64,000 bases of DNA from Panonychus citri (taxonomy: Eukaryota > Arthropoda > Arachnida > Trombidiformes > Tetranychidae), in the NCBI RefSeq assembly GCF_014898815.1, contig NW_026515433.1, forward strand, positions 952,501 to 1,016,500, written 5' to 3'. How positions within the stretch are numbered: position 1 is the stretch's first letter; the number at the start of each line of letters is the position of its first letter. Both the position numbers and the translations under genes were made by a program. Shown here in pieces: positions 12,936 through 23,547 of this stretch. Below the pieces are notes generated by a model that saw only the letters and a program-made list of their open reading frames with translations, was not told where the DNA came from and did not search any database.

Positions 12936-13975
12936 GTATACCGGAAAGGGTGAAGACCAGATAAATAGGAAATTCACCAAGATGCAGGAATGAAATAAAA
13001 TAATTTTTTCTAAAGTATTTTTCTGATAAAAATTCACTACCCAAGTTAATTTCAGTTTACCTACGAAGAGCAAAAATAAGTAACATCATCGATGCCAAAA
13101 TACGATTAGAGAGGCGAGTTTACATGACGAAATTCAAATTTCACCAATCAAATTTTTCGTCAACGTTATTATAGAGAAATAGTTTTATCATTACTTTCTT
13201 ATAATTTTCCTTAATTTTGATCATTTTGATCCTTTAAATTATTCCGTTAGAATCTCTTTAACAATTAGTATCTCAATATCCGACATTAGTTTCTAGTCAA
13301 CCTGATATAACTTTTTCCTTTCGATTGTTATTCTTTTCTCAAAACAATCGATCATTGTTTTTATCATAAATTGTTCACTTGCAGATTCTTTGTTGAGCTA
13401 AATTGTACATTAGCACAAATGAGGTCTTAAAGCAATCGAGCGAAAGACATTGTAACTGAATGTCTAACTTATCTCGAAAAGGTAAACTCAGTCGAGGAGT
13501 TATAATGATTGAACTATCAATAGATAATTATCAATATTTAATTCAATTAACCGGGCGAAAGAATAAATTAAACTGTTTTCTTGTTTTCGATCAAGATTTA
13601 AGCCCGGTTAGAGATGAACTTACCTTAAGATACTCAACGAATGTGATGTATTAATATTGATAACTTAGAAACGAAATTAGTTAAAGGATGTTCATTACAA
13701 ATTGACTGGTGGGGATGAAGGTTCCACGATCTCTTAAAAGTTAGTATCGCGCACTGGAACTGGCTCACGTTTATCGTGTTCAGATTCAAATGATATCGAC
13801 CTTTCATCGACTCAGAATTCTCGTCCTAGAGAGGAATCGACATCCTCTTCTCAAGTTTCTGTGCGTTCTTATGATCGAAAGACTCTGATTATGATTTTTC
13901 AAACGAATCTCAAGTCGCACAGAAGATTTTGGATCACATTCTCAAAGATACAAATAAAGAAAGAATGTAATAATG
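12936..13975 (+). pseudogene. Decayed coding debris, probably continuous with the UNC-89-like pseudogene
   Basis: Short stretches read like protein but are cut by stops and frameshifts. 13385-13500 gives a helical segment (FFVELNCTLAQM, then AKDIVTECLTYLEKV) with stops. 13547-13652 gives an open stretch of about 35 codons. 13750-13870 gives a Ser-rich segment (SRTGTGSRLSCSDSND) that changes frame near 13885 into DYDFSNESQVAQKILDHILK and stops at about 13972. Base composition is richer in GC than the flanks. A Ser/Arg-rich N-terminal leader and a RhoGEF region are expected in UNC-89/obscurin, so the debris may come from the same gene as the fragments at 15322-16488. No single domain here is certain. 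Confidence 0.4.
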
Positions 13976-14120
13976 TAAGATAGTGAATGAATATCAAGTT
14001 ATATTTCTTAAGTGAAAGGAATTTATTGGTAAAGAATAATTATCGATTTTTTTGTTAGGAGTTCGTTAGGGTTTATACAAATTCAATTTGATTTCGAATT
14101 TAAAGAAATAATATCATTTT

Positions 14121-14394
14121 CTACAATCGGTTTGGAACAACTTTTCGATTGTCATGAAGAACACCTAAAGCTTTTGCTAACTCTGAATGAAATTGAAAGT
14201 GAGGTCGATATTCATCCTTTTCTGTCTCTTGGTCAGAATCTGCTGGATTGTAAACTGGCTGCGGTTCGTCCTCCTCATCATATCCCTCTTGACGACCTGT
14301 TCGAGTAACAAGGCTGGTAGATGTTAAATTCGCCAACATTTTTACCAAATTCAAACCTGGATCATGATTTATGAGAATTGGTGTCGATGGTGTT

Positions 14395-14425
<31 letters not shown>

Positions 14426-14813
14426 TTGTCGTTGTTGTTGTCGGTAATTTGGTTGTAGTTGGAGGTGAAGATGCCAAAGACACCAATTTTGTCGGTAAAG
14501 ATGATGATGTTATTGGGTAAGGAGACGTTGTTTCTATCGGTGAAATAGTTGGTGGGAGCATAGTGGTCGGCAAAAGAGCCTCCGAGGACTGAGTTCCAGG
14601 TATCGAATCAATCTCATCAACAAGAGCCTCAGATATCGACTTGACAGTCGTTAGATCTGTTGGCGTTGGAGTTGCTGCTTGCATCATCCAGGTTATGGGT
14701 GTCATAAGCGTGTCCATTAAAGATTGATCTGAGCCCGGAAGTTGACAAACAAAGCACAAAATCACTGATATTAAGATTCGCATGGTGTTGGATGAATGAA
14801 ACGATGAAAACAC
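14121..14813 (-). CDS. Thr-rich secreted (mucin-like) protein
   Basis: Intact single-exon frame of 230 residues. If translation starts at the internal methionine (codon ATG at 14783) the protein begins with a clean signal peptide (MRILISVILCFVCQLPGS). The first methionine would put ten hydrophilic residues before it. The middle is Thr/Pro/Ser-rich and contains an unbroken run of about 18 threonines encoded by mixed ACA/ACG codons, a typical O-glycosylation substrate. The C-terminal 70 residues are non-repetitive and acidic, then end in HSELAKALGVLHDNRKV. No known domain is recognised. A TATA-like element lies upstream. It sits antisense between pieces of decayed coding sequence but is itself unbroken. 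Confidence 0.65.
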
Positions 14814-14897
14814 TCGGTTAAAATAGAGAAAACTTTCACTTTAAATAATAAGTATCAAGTGCGAATATAAAATGAATGTCACTTGAGAACAGACTGA

Positions 14898-14907
14898 CCT
14901 TAAATAG
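14898..14907 (-). promoter_or_regulatory. TATA-like box of the Thr-rich gene
   Basis: On the minus strand the sequence reads CTATTTAAGG. It lies about 85 bp upstream of the first ATG and about 115 bp upstream of the favoured ATG, a normal distance for a TATA box with a short leader. Confidence 0.45.
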
Positions 14908-15321
14908 CTTCGACCCAAAATATGGATGCCAAAAGCCCGAAGGCAAACTTATCCCAATTCCAATTTAGAATAAACTTACTGGTCAACGAATAAAGCTTGA
15001 CCTTTGGCCACCTTGGTAATCACAAGACCACCTACTTTTATCTTCTCACAGGGTTGACATTAGAACCCGGGAGATGATAACAAATCGTCTAGAAAGTTGA
15101 CCCAAAGATTTTAAATCTACAGAGAGCATTTACTTTTCTCTTTGCTAGAGAACCTCAAAACTGGACAAACGCCTTTGGTTAGAGAAAGTTTGACCATTTC
15201 GTAAACTTGATATCGAAAAACCAAACATTTATTATCAATTATTACTTCCAAAGCATCTACTGTATCTTGATATCTAGACAATTAATATGATTGCTTTCAT
15301 CTTCTTCTTCTTCTTCCTCAG

Positions 15322-16488
15322 ATGGAAAGTTCAAACTCGCCCATGTAAACAGAATCGTATCTCCGCAGAAGGTTTTGTTCCATCATGTTATCTGGAACAG
15401 AGGACACCCAAGTCACCCTGTAGCCGAAGATGAGCCCGTGAGATTGATCAGAAATTGAAGAAGCTAAAAAGAGACAAAAGTGAGAATTCAATTTTTACCC
15501 AATAATTGCATCGTCCTAATCATTTAATTTCTCAATCAAAGATTAGGCTTTTCGGTCATCTTTTTCTGTTAATCTTTCTCTCAGGTATAAGTCCTAAGGG
15601 TAAAATCTTACAATTTTGATATCTTTTCGGATTCTGTGGTTGATCAGGATTGAAGTTAATCCGAAGCTTAAAGTTAATCTAAACAAAATTTTTAACCATA
15701 TCTATTTAATGGTTGATATTTAATATTTTTCTTACCTTTAATATTTTTTTTCGATTGCTATTAGATACAAATTGGAACTGATAATTAAGATGACATGAAG
15801 GACAAGAACGGATAAGTTTGTCTAATTCATCAATCGAATGGCCAAAAACGATGTCGTTACTTATTCTTGTCATGCAACTAACGAGGATGGTTAGACATGG
15901 AAGAATATTTAATTACTATAATCAGGCGAAGGATATCAATCTAAATCATAGTTTTCGATTGATAAATGAAGATTATTTTTCGAAATGCGAGAATTTCTTT
16001 TCCTTGTCTCTCATTTCCTTAGAACCTCCATCTTTTATATTTTGACTCAAGAAAACAACGGGAATGGCTTAAAAGTCCACACGAATGGAGTGTAAAGCCA
16101 CAGGAATCCCAATGCCGACAGTTAAATGGTTCAGATTGAACTAAAATCTTATGGAAAGAGTCCGAGAACCGATCAAAATTCAACAATCTCGAGAGACGCT
16201 GGTCTCTATTAAGTGACCGCGACAAACGTTGTTGCTTAAGCTTCTTGTTGAGCCAATTTAACGATCGAAGATGATTAGCTTGGAACTCAAGGTGTAACCT
16301 ATCACGATGTGGAAAGAGCGAGCGGTAATAATTATGCGAAACCTTTCATGGATCGAGAATTTTTCCACTCGAAATTAGTTCGACTTTGGGATGTTTTCGT
16401 TCATAAAGTGACACTGGTGCTTATCACTGACATTTACGGTGCTGGTGAACTTCATGAAATGATCTTTCGAAAGAAAACTCACAAATAA
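15322..16488 (+). pseudogene. UNC-89/obscurin-like pseudogene: SH3, two Ig and a kinase fragment
   Basis: Four recognisable protein pieces lie in order on the plus strand. After an intact acceptor (ttcttcctcag), 15322-15440 encodes the end of an SH3 domain (WKVQTRP...AEGFVPSCYLE), then a stop and a basic helix (AREIDQKLKKLKRDK). 15838-15893 encodes an Ig end (AKNDVVTYSCHATNEDG) followed by a stop. After another intact acceptor (ctcatttccttag), 16022-16220 encodes an I-set Ig with several stops (MECKATGIPMPTVKWF). 16285-16488 encodes a protein-kinase N-lobe (GTQGVTYHDVERASGNNYA, then LVRLWDVFVHKVTLVLITD and GAGELHEMIF), lacking the catalytic lysine-to-helix-C region. SH3, Ig and GTQG-type kinase domains together are characteristic of UNC-89/obscurin. 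Retained acceptors argue for a duplicated genomic fragment rather than a retrocopy. Confidence 0.75.
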
Positions 16489-16674
16489 CCTGGAAAATGA
16501 TCTACGATTTCGACTTTAAATTTCTTTCTTTTCTTTGTTGATCTGAGAAAAAAATGCACAAAAAATACACCAGAAAAATGATTTAATTCTATTTTACATT
16601 TCGACGAAATTCCTATCTAAATGGTCTTCATCCTTTGATTTGATCTTTCGAATTGGATTTACAGAACCATCTTG

Positions 16675-17838
16675 TTAATTGTTAGACTTGTTTTGATTTG
16701 GCGGACCAACTAATTGTCGTATTGATTGGGGTCTAGTTAAAAATCGTTCATCAAACGAGCCTTTCTCATTGATCATACAAACTGCCGATGATACATACGA
16801 GTGATCCATCATTTGATTAGCTGTGGGTCGATGTTGATATTTAATTAATTGTCTGATAAAATCAACAGCTAATGGATCCTGACAAGATGAATACAACTTT
16901 TCATACCAAGTTAATTGGTTTGCATTTTGATCAAAAACGATAATTACTTTATTGTAATCAGGCATTTTACTTGCCCAATCAATTGGTGGTTGACCCAACG
17001 ATTTAACAACCAAACATAATTGCTCAATATCAGATTCACCTTTGAATAGAGGCCATTTAGAGTTCATCTCACTGACAATACAACCAACTGACCACAGGTC
17101 AATTGACCAATCGTAATCATTTGACCCATACAATAGTTCAGGTGGACGATACCAACGAGTACAAACTTGATGAGATAATAAACAATTGGTTGATTGTTGA
17201 TTGGATGAAGTTGATGATGATGAGTAGTAAGTTAACTGATCATCATGATTAAGATTAAAACCTTTAGCTGGAGTTAACTGTTGATCACAATTAGCTGATT
17301 GTGGTAAAAGTCGAGCTTGACCAAAATCGGCCAATTTAAGTATCCCTGACCAATCAATCAGTAAATTACTTGGTTTCAGGTCTCGGTGAATAATTGATTG
17401 TGAATGACAATAAGATAAACCATCAAGTATCATGTAAGTGTAAATTGATCGTTGAATATTAGTTAAATTGTATTCGTAAATCAGTGTAGTTAAATTAACT
17501 GGATACAAAGGGAAAACCATATTAATCGATGAGCCTTGAACAAAAACATCAACCAATGGAGTAATCTGTTAATCAAGTCACTAATTAGAAATCAACCATC
17601 AAATTTTCATCAACAATTAACTCACATGTAAATGTTTATCCAGTAATTGTAATGATTTAATTTCCCTGATCACCGATAAAGACATTGCTTTTTTCCGTAT
17701 GAAAACTCGTTTAATTGCTAACAATTTATCATCACGATCACCGCTTGGGACATAATCAACATGCGACGATTTAATTGCTTTTAAAACTATCCCATGAGCA
17801 CCAGCACTTATATTACCAATTATTTTATACTTGTCCAT
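16675..17838 (-). CDS. Cdk20: Cyclin-dependent kinase 20 (CCRK) homologue
   Basis: Exons 17838-17626 and 17565-16675 join in phase to 367 residues. The start is the methionine of MDKYKIIG, which matches the human start; six more in-frame codons lie upstream. The catalytic core is complete: AIKR lysine, HRDLKPSN at 131-138 and DFG at 151-153. CDK20 hallmarks are ALREIK-like VIREIKSL in place of PSTAIRE, SDIEQLCLVVKSLGQP and MPDYNK. CDK20 activates MAK/ICK kinases and CDK2 and acts in cilium control and growth. Odd points: the first glycine of the glycine loop is Ser (SAGAHG for human GEGAHG), the T-loop threonine position reads Ser (LSHQ for YTHQ), and the activation segment carries a Ser/Gln/Asn-rich insertion of about 35 residues. 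Confidence 0.88.
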
Positions 17839-17856
17839 TTGATTGTCAACACACAA

Positions 17857-18476
17857 TTAAACCTTAATCACGGAAAGTGGCAAATGAACCGAGCAAAAAA
17901 ATTAACCTTCGAGGAAAATAAACATTAGTAGTCATTGGATACTCTGTTTTTCCTTACCACTTTTCACCTTAAATTGTAACCTAACATTTGAATATCTTGA
18001 TTAATGATTAACTTGCTCTCTAGATTAAATAATTAAAATGTGAACAATTTTCAAACAATTAAGTTAAATACAACAAATTGTTTCCCTTGTTAATTGTCCC
18101 ATTTTCTTTGACTTCACATCTCTTTGGGGCTGAAAACTAATGTACATTTGTGAGATTTTCCTCTCGAAATAATTAACAATACTTATTATTTTCTATTAAT
18201 TTATCGCCATTAGATTAATTAATTCTTCATCTTTTTACAATTTCAACCGTTCGATTACTAGAAGTAGGATAATGAATAATAACAACGTGATCAGATTATC
18301 GTAAGTACGATCAATTGACTAATTGAATTGCAATTTAATTCAATGACCAGAAAGTGGAAAATTAATTGTGAATAAATAGAAAACACTTTCTAATATACAA
18401 AGCAAATATTAAATAAAAAAATAAAAAATTGTAATGGCGATGATCATGTACATTGATTAGTTGACTGATTGTTGAT
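17857..18476. other. Intergenic gap between CDK20 and NAF1 genes
   Basis: AT-rich spacer between two minus-strand genes. It must hold the CDK20 promoter and the NAF1 3' end, but I can point to no specific element. Confidence 0.5.
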
Positions 18477-19319
18477 CTAAGTTGATAAAGAGCAATTAGC
18501 AACATCGGAGGCAAGAGTTTCTTTTTCAATTTCAATTTCAAGTTGTGATTCCTCAATTGATTCAGTTGTATTCAAGGAAATGTCCGATTCTCCTTCTGTC
18601 CTTTGTAAATCATTTGATTCGATTGGTGGATCATCTTCATCTTGATTAACTTTTCTTTTTCGATCCTTCCTGGCCTGACGTTCCTCTTCATCGTCGGAAT
18701 AATCTATCAATTCTTCCGGTGGTTCATTATCGTTTTTCCATGAAGCATCTGATCCTTTAAGTTTCTTTAAATCTTGATAGAAAACGTATTTGGTCAAAGG
18801 TTCAGGCCAATTGGGGATAAAATAAACTGGACTATTGACTCGAATGCCTCGACTGGTTATCTCTTCAAGGGAATTGAACCGAACGGCATAAAATGGATTC
18901 ACGACTGGACCAAAGGTATCATGAATTCTGCCCAAGGGTGAACAGTCTCGGAGAAATAGAACCGAATCAAGGTCTAATGGTGGTTTACCTTTGAAAGAAA
19001 TTACAATCACTAATTTACCGGTTATGTTTGAAACTCTTCCGATTTGATCAAGTTCTTCAAGAGGAGCTTTCAAATCTAATGGTTCCACCGGTGGTAATTC
19101 ATCTAAGGCAATTTCTCCTTCCGTTCTGATTAATTGTTGGTGGACTGATGAAGGTGCCGGTAATTCAGATTCCATGCCACATATTTCTTGATCTTCTACT
19201 AATGAGGAATCAATTTGTTTATTATCGGAGGACAATTTATTCCTGGTTGGTGATGCAGATCGAGATGAACACGATGAAGACGAAGAGGAAGAGGAAATGT
19301 CAATCTCATCTTCATTCAT
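18477..19319 (-). CDS. Naf1: NAF1, H/ACA snoRNP assembly factor
   Basis: Single-exon 280-residue protein. The central Gar1/Naf1 beta-barrel covers about residues 90-180 (IGRVSNITGKLVIVIS, PPLDLDSVLFLRD, LGRIHDTFGPVVNPFYAVRF). The flanks are acidic and Ser-rich, with a poly-Ser run near the N-terminus and a basic RKDRKRKV patch after the core, as in other NAF1 proteins. NAF1 binds dyskerin during H/ACA snoRNP and telomerase RNP assembly in the nucleoplasm and is later exchanged for GAR1, which lacks the acidic flanks. The protein is shorter than human NAF1 (494 residues), mostly by losing low-complexity tail. The first ATG directly precedes the acidic leader, and no intron is needed. Confidence 0.9.
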   Translation of the reverse strand: MNEDEIDISSSSSSSSCSSRSASPTRNKLSSDNKQIDSSLVEDQEICGMESELPAPSSVHQQLIRTEGEIALDELPPVEPLDLKAPLEELDQIGRVSNITGKLVIVISFKGKPPLDLDSVLFLRDCSPLGRIHDTFGPVVNPFYAVRFNSLEEITSRGIRVNSPVYFIPNWPEPLTKYVFYQDLKKLKGSDASWKNDNEPPEELIDYSDDEEERQARKDRKRKVNQDEDDPPIESNDLQRTEGESDISLNTTESIEESQLEIEIEKETLASDVANCSLST

Positions 19320-20227
19320 ATTTGTTTAATTATTTAAGAAGAAAACAATTAATCACAGAAAAAAAATCCAATAACCACACAATTTAATTGTCCAAACGAT
19401 TTAAAAACGTTACAAATGAAAACAATTCAAAAAATCACATGGGTTGGATTCGATATTGTAAATCGTAAGATCTTGGATCGGATACTATTTCTAATCAACA
19501 ATTTGTTAATTGTTACAATTAGGCTTCTCCCAACCAGTTAGATTAGTTGATCTGATCATTTGATCTAATTAAATCAATTGAGTGGAATATTAATTATAAA
19601 AGTTGCGTTTCTTTTTTGACTTGATCGAAACGTTCACTTTGAGATTATCTTTCGATTTCGATTAGTAAAATTAACTCAATTGTTACATCGAACAATTAGT
19701 AAATTTATTGATTAGAAGATAATTTTACTAACTCTAATTAAGACATTGAATCGTTTAATTAGAATGATGAATATGAAGTTGATTGAAGTTCTTTCAAATG
19801 AATGAATTCTTTGAATGTAAAGGAAACAAAAGTAAAATTATTTTCCAGGAATTAGATTTAACTGATTTAGTTAATTTTCCTTTTAATTATTGATTCGTAG
19901 TAATTTTCATTCGTTAATTGGGACAGAAACTTATTGCAATTAATCTTAATCGTTAACTTTTTAATCGTAATTCCAATTGATTCAGTCAATCAAAGATTCG
20001 ATCCCAATATCGAACATCGAACTTTTCTATCGGATATTATTCGATATATCGAATGTTGTGTTTACGTTTTAATCTATTCAATAGATTCTATTGTAATGTT
20101 TATCTCTCATTAACTAATGTTAATCAATTTCTTTTATCGCAATTAACCGTCTTATTGGTTTATCGGGACTTGAAATTATTCTCGCATTGATTGGTTATCA
20201 TTCTGATGATTCTTAACCGTCATCATA
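19320..20227. promoter_or_regulatory. Divergent promoter region between NAF1 and golgin genes
   Basis: About 0.9 kb of AT-rich sequence between the start codons of NAF1 (-) and the golgin gene (+). A TCGA-rich block lies near 20000-20060. No defined element is recognised. Confidence 0.4.
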
Positions 20228-23200
20228 ATGTTCAAGAAGTTGAAAGATGAAATTCAACAGAAACAAGGATTTACCTCTAATCTTCTTGAAACTGGTGTCG
20301 GACTCATTGACAATTTAGTAAGTTGATTAATTTGATTCTGTTGATTTGATCTATTGAATTTTTTTCTCTTTCTATTTGTATCTTACTCTATTGTTCCAAG
20401 ACAACAATTAATACTCATCTCTTGTTTTCTCTGGTGATTATTTTAATTTGATTGACCATCTTCCAAGAATTGTGACCATTTCTTATCATCTCCTTATAAA
20501 TCTTACCTTATGATCAAACAAATTTGAATAATCAACTACAAAGAGTTGATTTAATTTCTGTTTCTAGTTTCGATTCCTAATCAATCAATATTTCATTCAG
20601 AATAAGATCCATAAGAAGAATCAATTTGAGTCACATTTTTTTGACTCTCCAAATTGATCCATTGAATTGATTACTTAGTCATTTGCATGTTGAGTTGTAT
20701 AGTTTTTTATGCTAACATGATCTTCAGTTATCAATTCAATTTAGATCATTTCTAACTGTTCTTAATTGTAGAAATAAATCCTTTTATGGGCTTTGATTGT
20801 AAATCTACCATTTTAATTACTCCTTTTATCTCATTTCTTGATTTCTAATGAATTTTTTTCTATCATTTCCATTTGTTGTTTTAGGTTTCGAATGTAAAAA
20901 ATTTCGATGGTAACAATCCATCGACCAGTACATCTCGTAGTCATTCACCACGTTCAACTATATCAGAGAATATGGATCAGTTAACTAATTCAAGTAATAC
21001 CGTTGATTCATCTCAATTCAATCCAACTCTTAAAGAGCCGATGGTTTCTGTTGCACCACAAAAAGATAAGGTTGTACCATCAGGGAATGAGACTGTTAAT
21101 CAAGTAAAGAAACAAGAAGATTTGATTCAATTAGCTGATAATAATGAACCATTGCAGAGAGAAGTTGAATCTTTGAAGAAAGAAAAGTTTGCTCTTGAGG
21201 AGGAATTAGCAACAATCAAGGATCAAATACAGATTGACAATAACGAATTAGCTGATATAATCGCTCAAGCTCAAGAAAAAGATCAAGAGTTAAGAAATTT
21301 AGAGAAAAGATGTTCAGACCTCGAAAATCAACTCGATAAAGTTCAGAAATCACTACAGACCAAAGAAGAAGAATATCTGGAAACTAAAGCTGAATTGGAG
21401 GCAATGAAAGAAGAAAATTCAATCCTCAAGACTCAAATCGAACAACAAATCGAAAAGCTTGAAGAACATGTTTCCAATTCTTTACAAACTAAAGAAAGTG
21501 ACATGAAAGAATTACAAGAAAAATATAACCAATTGGAACAAGAAAACAACAGTTTAAAAAGTAATTCAACAGATAATGGAGCCGAAATCAAACAATTAAC
21601 CGATGAATTAGTCACCAGAAAAACCGAGATTGATAAATTAAAAGAAGACATGAAAATTTTGGAGAACCGTTTTCACGAGGAAAAGGATGAACTGAATTTA
21701 AAAAGTAAACAACAGTTTAATCAAATACAAGAGAAAAATCAACAATCACAATCTCTCCTGGAAGAAAAAGATTCACTGTTAACAGAAAAGGAAACACGGA
21801 TTAAAAAATTGGAGGAAAGTCTATCATCATACCAAACACAATCAGATAAATTAACGAAATCTCTGATGGATAAAGATCAAACAATTGCTGATCTGAAAGA
21901 AAAATTACTCGAAACTGAGAAAAGTGCAACGGTTAAAACTCGTGAACTGGAAAAGGTCAAAGAAACGAAAGAAGGTACAATCAAGAAACTGGAAGATGAT
22001 GTGAAGAAATTGCGAGAAGACTTGAAGAAAAAGGAAGATACGTTGACGGAAAAATCATCGAACACAAAGAAATTGGAAGAGACTGTAGCATCATCGAAAA
22101 CTAGAATGGTTAAATTGGAGAAAACCTTGGAAGAGAAGACGAAACAAATCACTGAATTAAAAGGAAAACTAATTGTTTCCGAGGCTGCTCTAAGTGACAA
22201 ATTGGAAGCAGTTAAAAAATTAGATGATAGTGTATCATCTTACAGGGGAAAATTGGCCAACATGGAAAAAGTGTGTAAAGAGAAAGATGAACTGATAAAT
22301 GAACTAAATCCAAAAGTTGATTCGTATATGAAACAATTGATTGAGAAAGATTCAGTGATAGAAGATCTTGTAAAAGATAAATCATTGTACGAGGAAAAGG
22401 AGAAACTGTTTACAGATAAAGAATCGCTGATTCAGTTATTGGAAAAGAAAGTATTGGAAATGGAACAGCTGATGGAAAATAATGCGGATCAATTATCTTC
22501 ATGTAAACTTACACACACCAAGGAGATTGAGGGTTTACAGGATGAAAATAGAAAAGAGTTAAATTTATTGGAGAAACAATATGAAGCCAAATTCGCATCA
22601 CAATCATCAATTCTGAAGCAATATCAACGTGAAAATAGTGAAGCCAAAAGTGAACTGGATTCATTGAGAGCTCAGTTAAATGAGATAAAATCCTTGAATG
22701 AATCTAATCTTAAGGAGAAAGAGGAACAAATTGTTAACTGTAATAGTGAATTAAGCCAGTTAAAGATTGAATTGGAAGATTTAAAATCAAAACAATCAGC
22801 TAATCAGGAGACACTTTTACAAGTTGGTTTACTACAAAATGAGGTGAAGGAGAAACAAACATCAATCGACTCTTTAAATGACACTATCACATCTTTAGAA
22901 TTAAAAGTTTCAGAAAAACAAAGTGAAATAGAAAGTCTAATGGAGAGATTTAACAGTTCAGAGGATAAAATCATCTACGATTATAAAAAGGAAATTGATT
23001 TACTGGAAACTGAATTGTCGGAGAAAAATTCAGCACTGGAAGAAGTTCATCAACATTATAAGCAAATTTTGGATGAAAAGGAGACACAATTAAAGCAAAT
23101 TCACAACGAATTTAATTCATCATCAGTTAATGAACACTCTTTCCAGGTTAAGGCCATGCAGAAATCACTGTTACAATATCAGGAGGAAAACTTGAGACTG

Positions 23201-23547
23201 AAAGAGTTGCTTGATATTAGACAAAAACAAGAATCTAACAATTTGGGTAACACTTCATGTAATCTTCCTGAACCCACTGAATATGAATATCTCCGGAATA
23301 TCATATTTGAATATATGATGGGAAGAGAGCCAATGGTATGTTGACCAATTAATTATAACAATTTAATTTCTCGATGTTTTTTATTGTTAAATCCTCAGCT
23401 AATTGTTGTCATGTCAATTTTTTCACTCCTCAGACTCTTGCCAAGGTGATAGCTGCTGTATTGAGATTCAGTAATGATCAAACGGAACAATTAATCCGAC
23501 GACAAGAGCATCTTATTGCTACAACTAGTTTAATGCCATTAAGATGA
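20228..23547 (+). CDS. GRIP-domain golgin (golgin-97/golgin-245 type)
   Basis: Exons 20228-20317, 20885-23335 and 23434-23547 join in phase to 884 residues. The N-terminus MFKKLKDEIQQKQGF matches the short conserved leader of golgin-97 and golgin-245. It is followed by a Ser/Thr-rich linker and some 700 residues of heptad-repeat coiled coil rich in Lys, Glu and Leu. The C-terminus is a GRIP domain split by the last intron: YEYLRNIIFEYMMGREPM, then TLAKVIAAVLRFSND. The GRIP tyrosine that contacts Arl1-GTP is in YEYL. These golgins tether endosome-derived vesicles at the trans-Golgi. The length is close to golgin-97 (767 residues) and far below golgin-245, but coiled-coil drift prevents a firm choice. 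The first exon is separated by a 567-bp intron. Confidence 0.88.

Noticed and set aside
13547..13612. Inverted TAACCGGGC / GCCCGGTTA pair
   Set aside because: Nine-base arms about 47 bp apart with no element between them; likely chance within decayed coding sequence.
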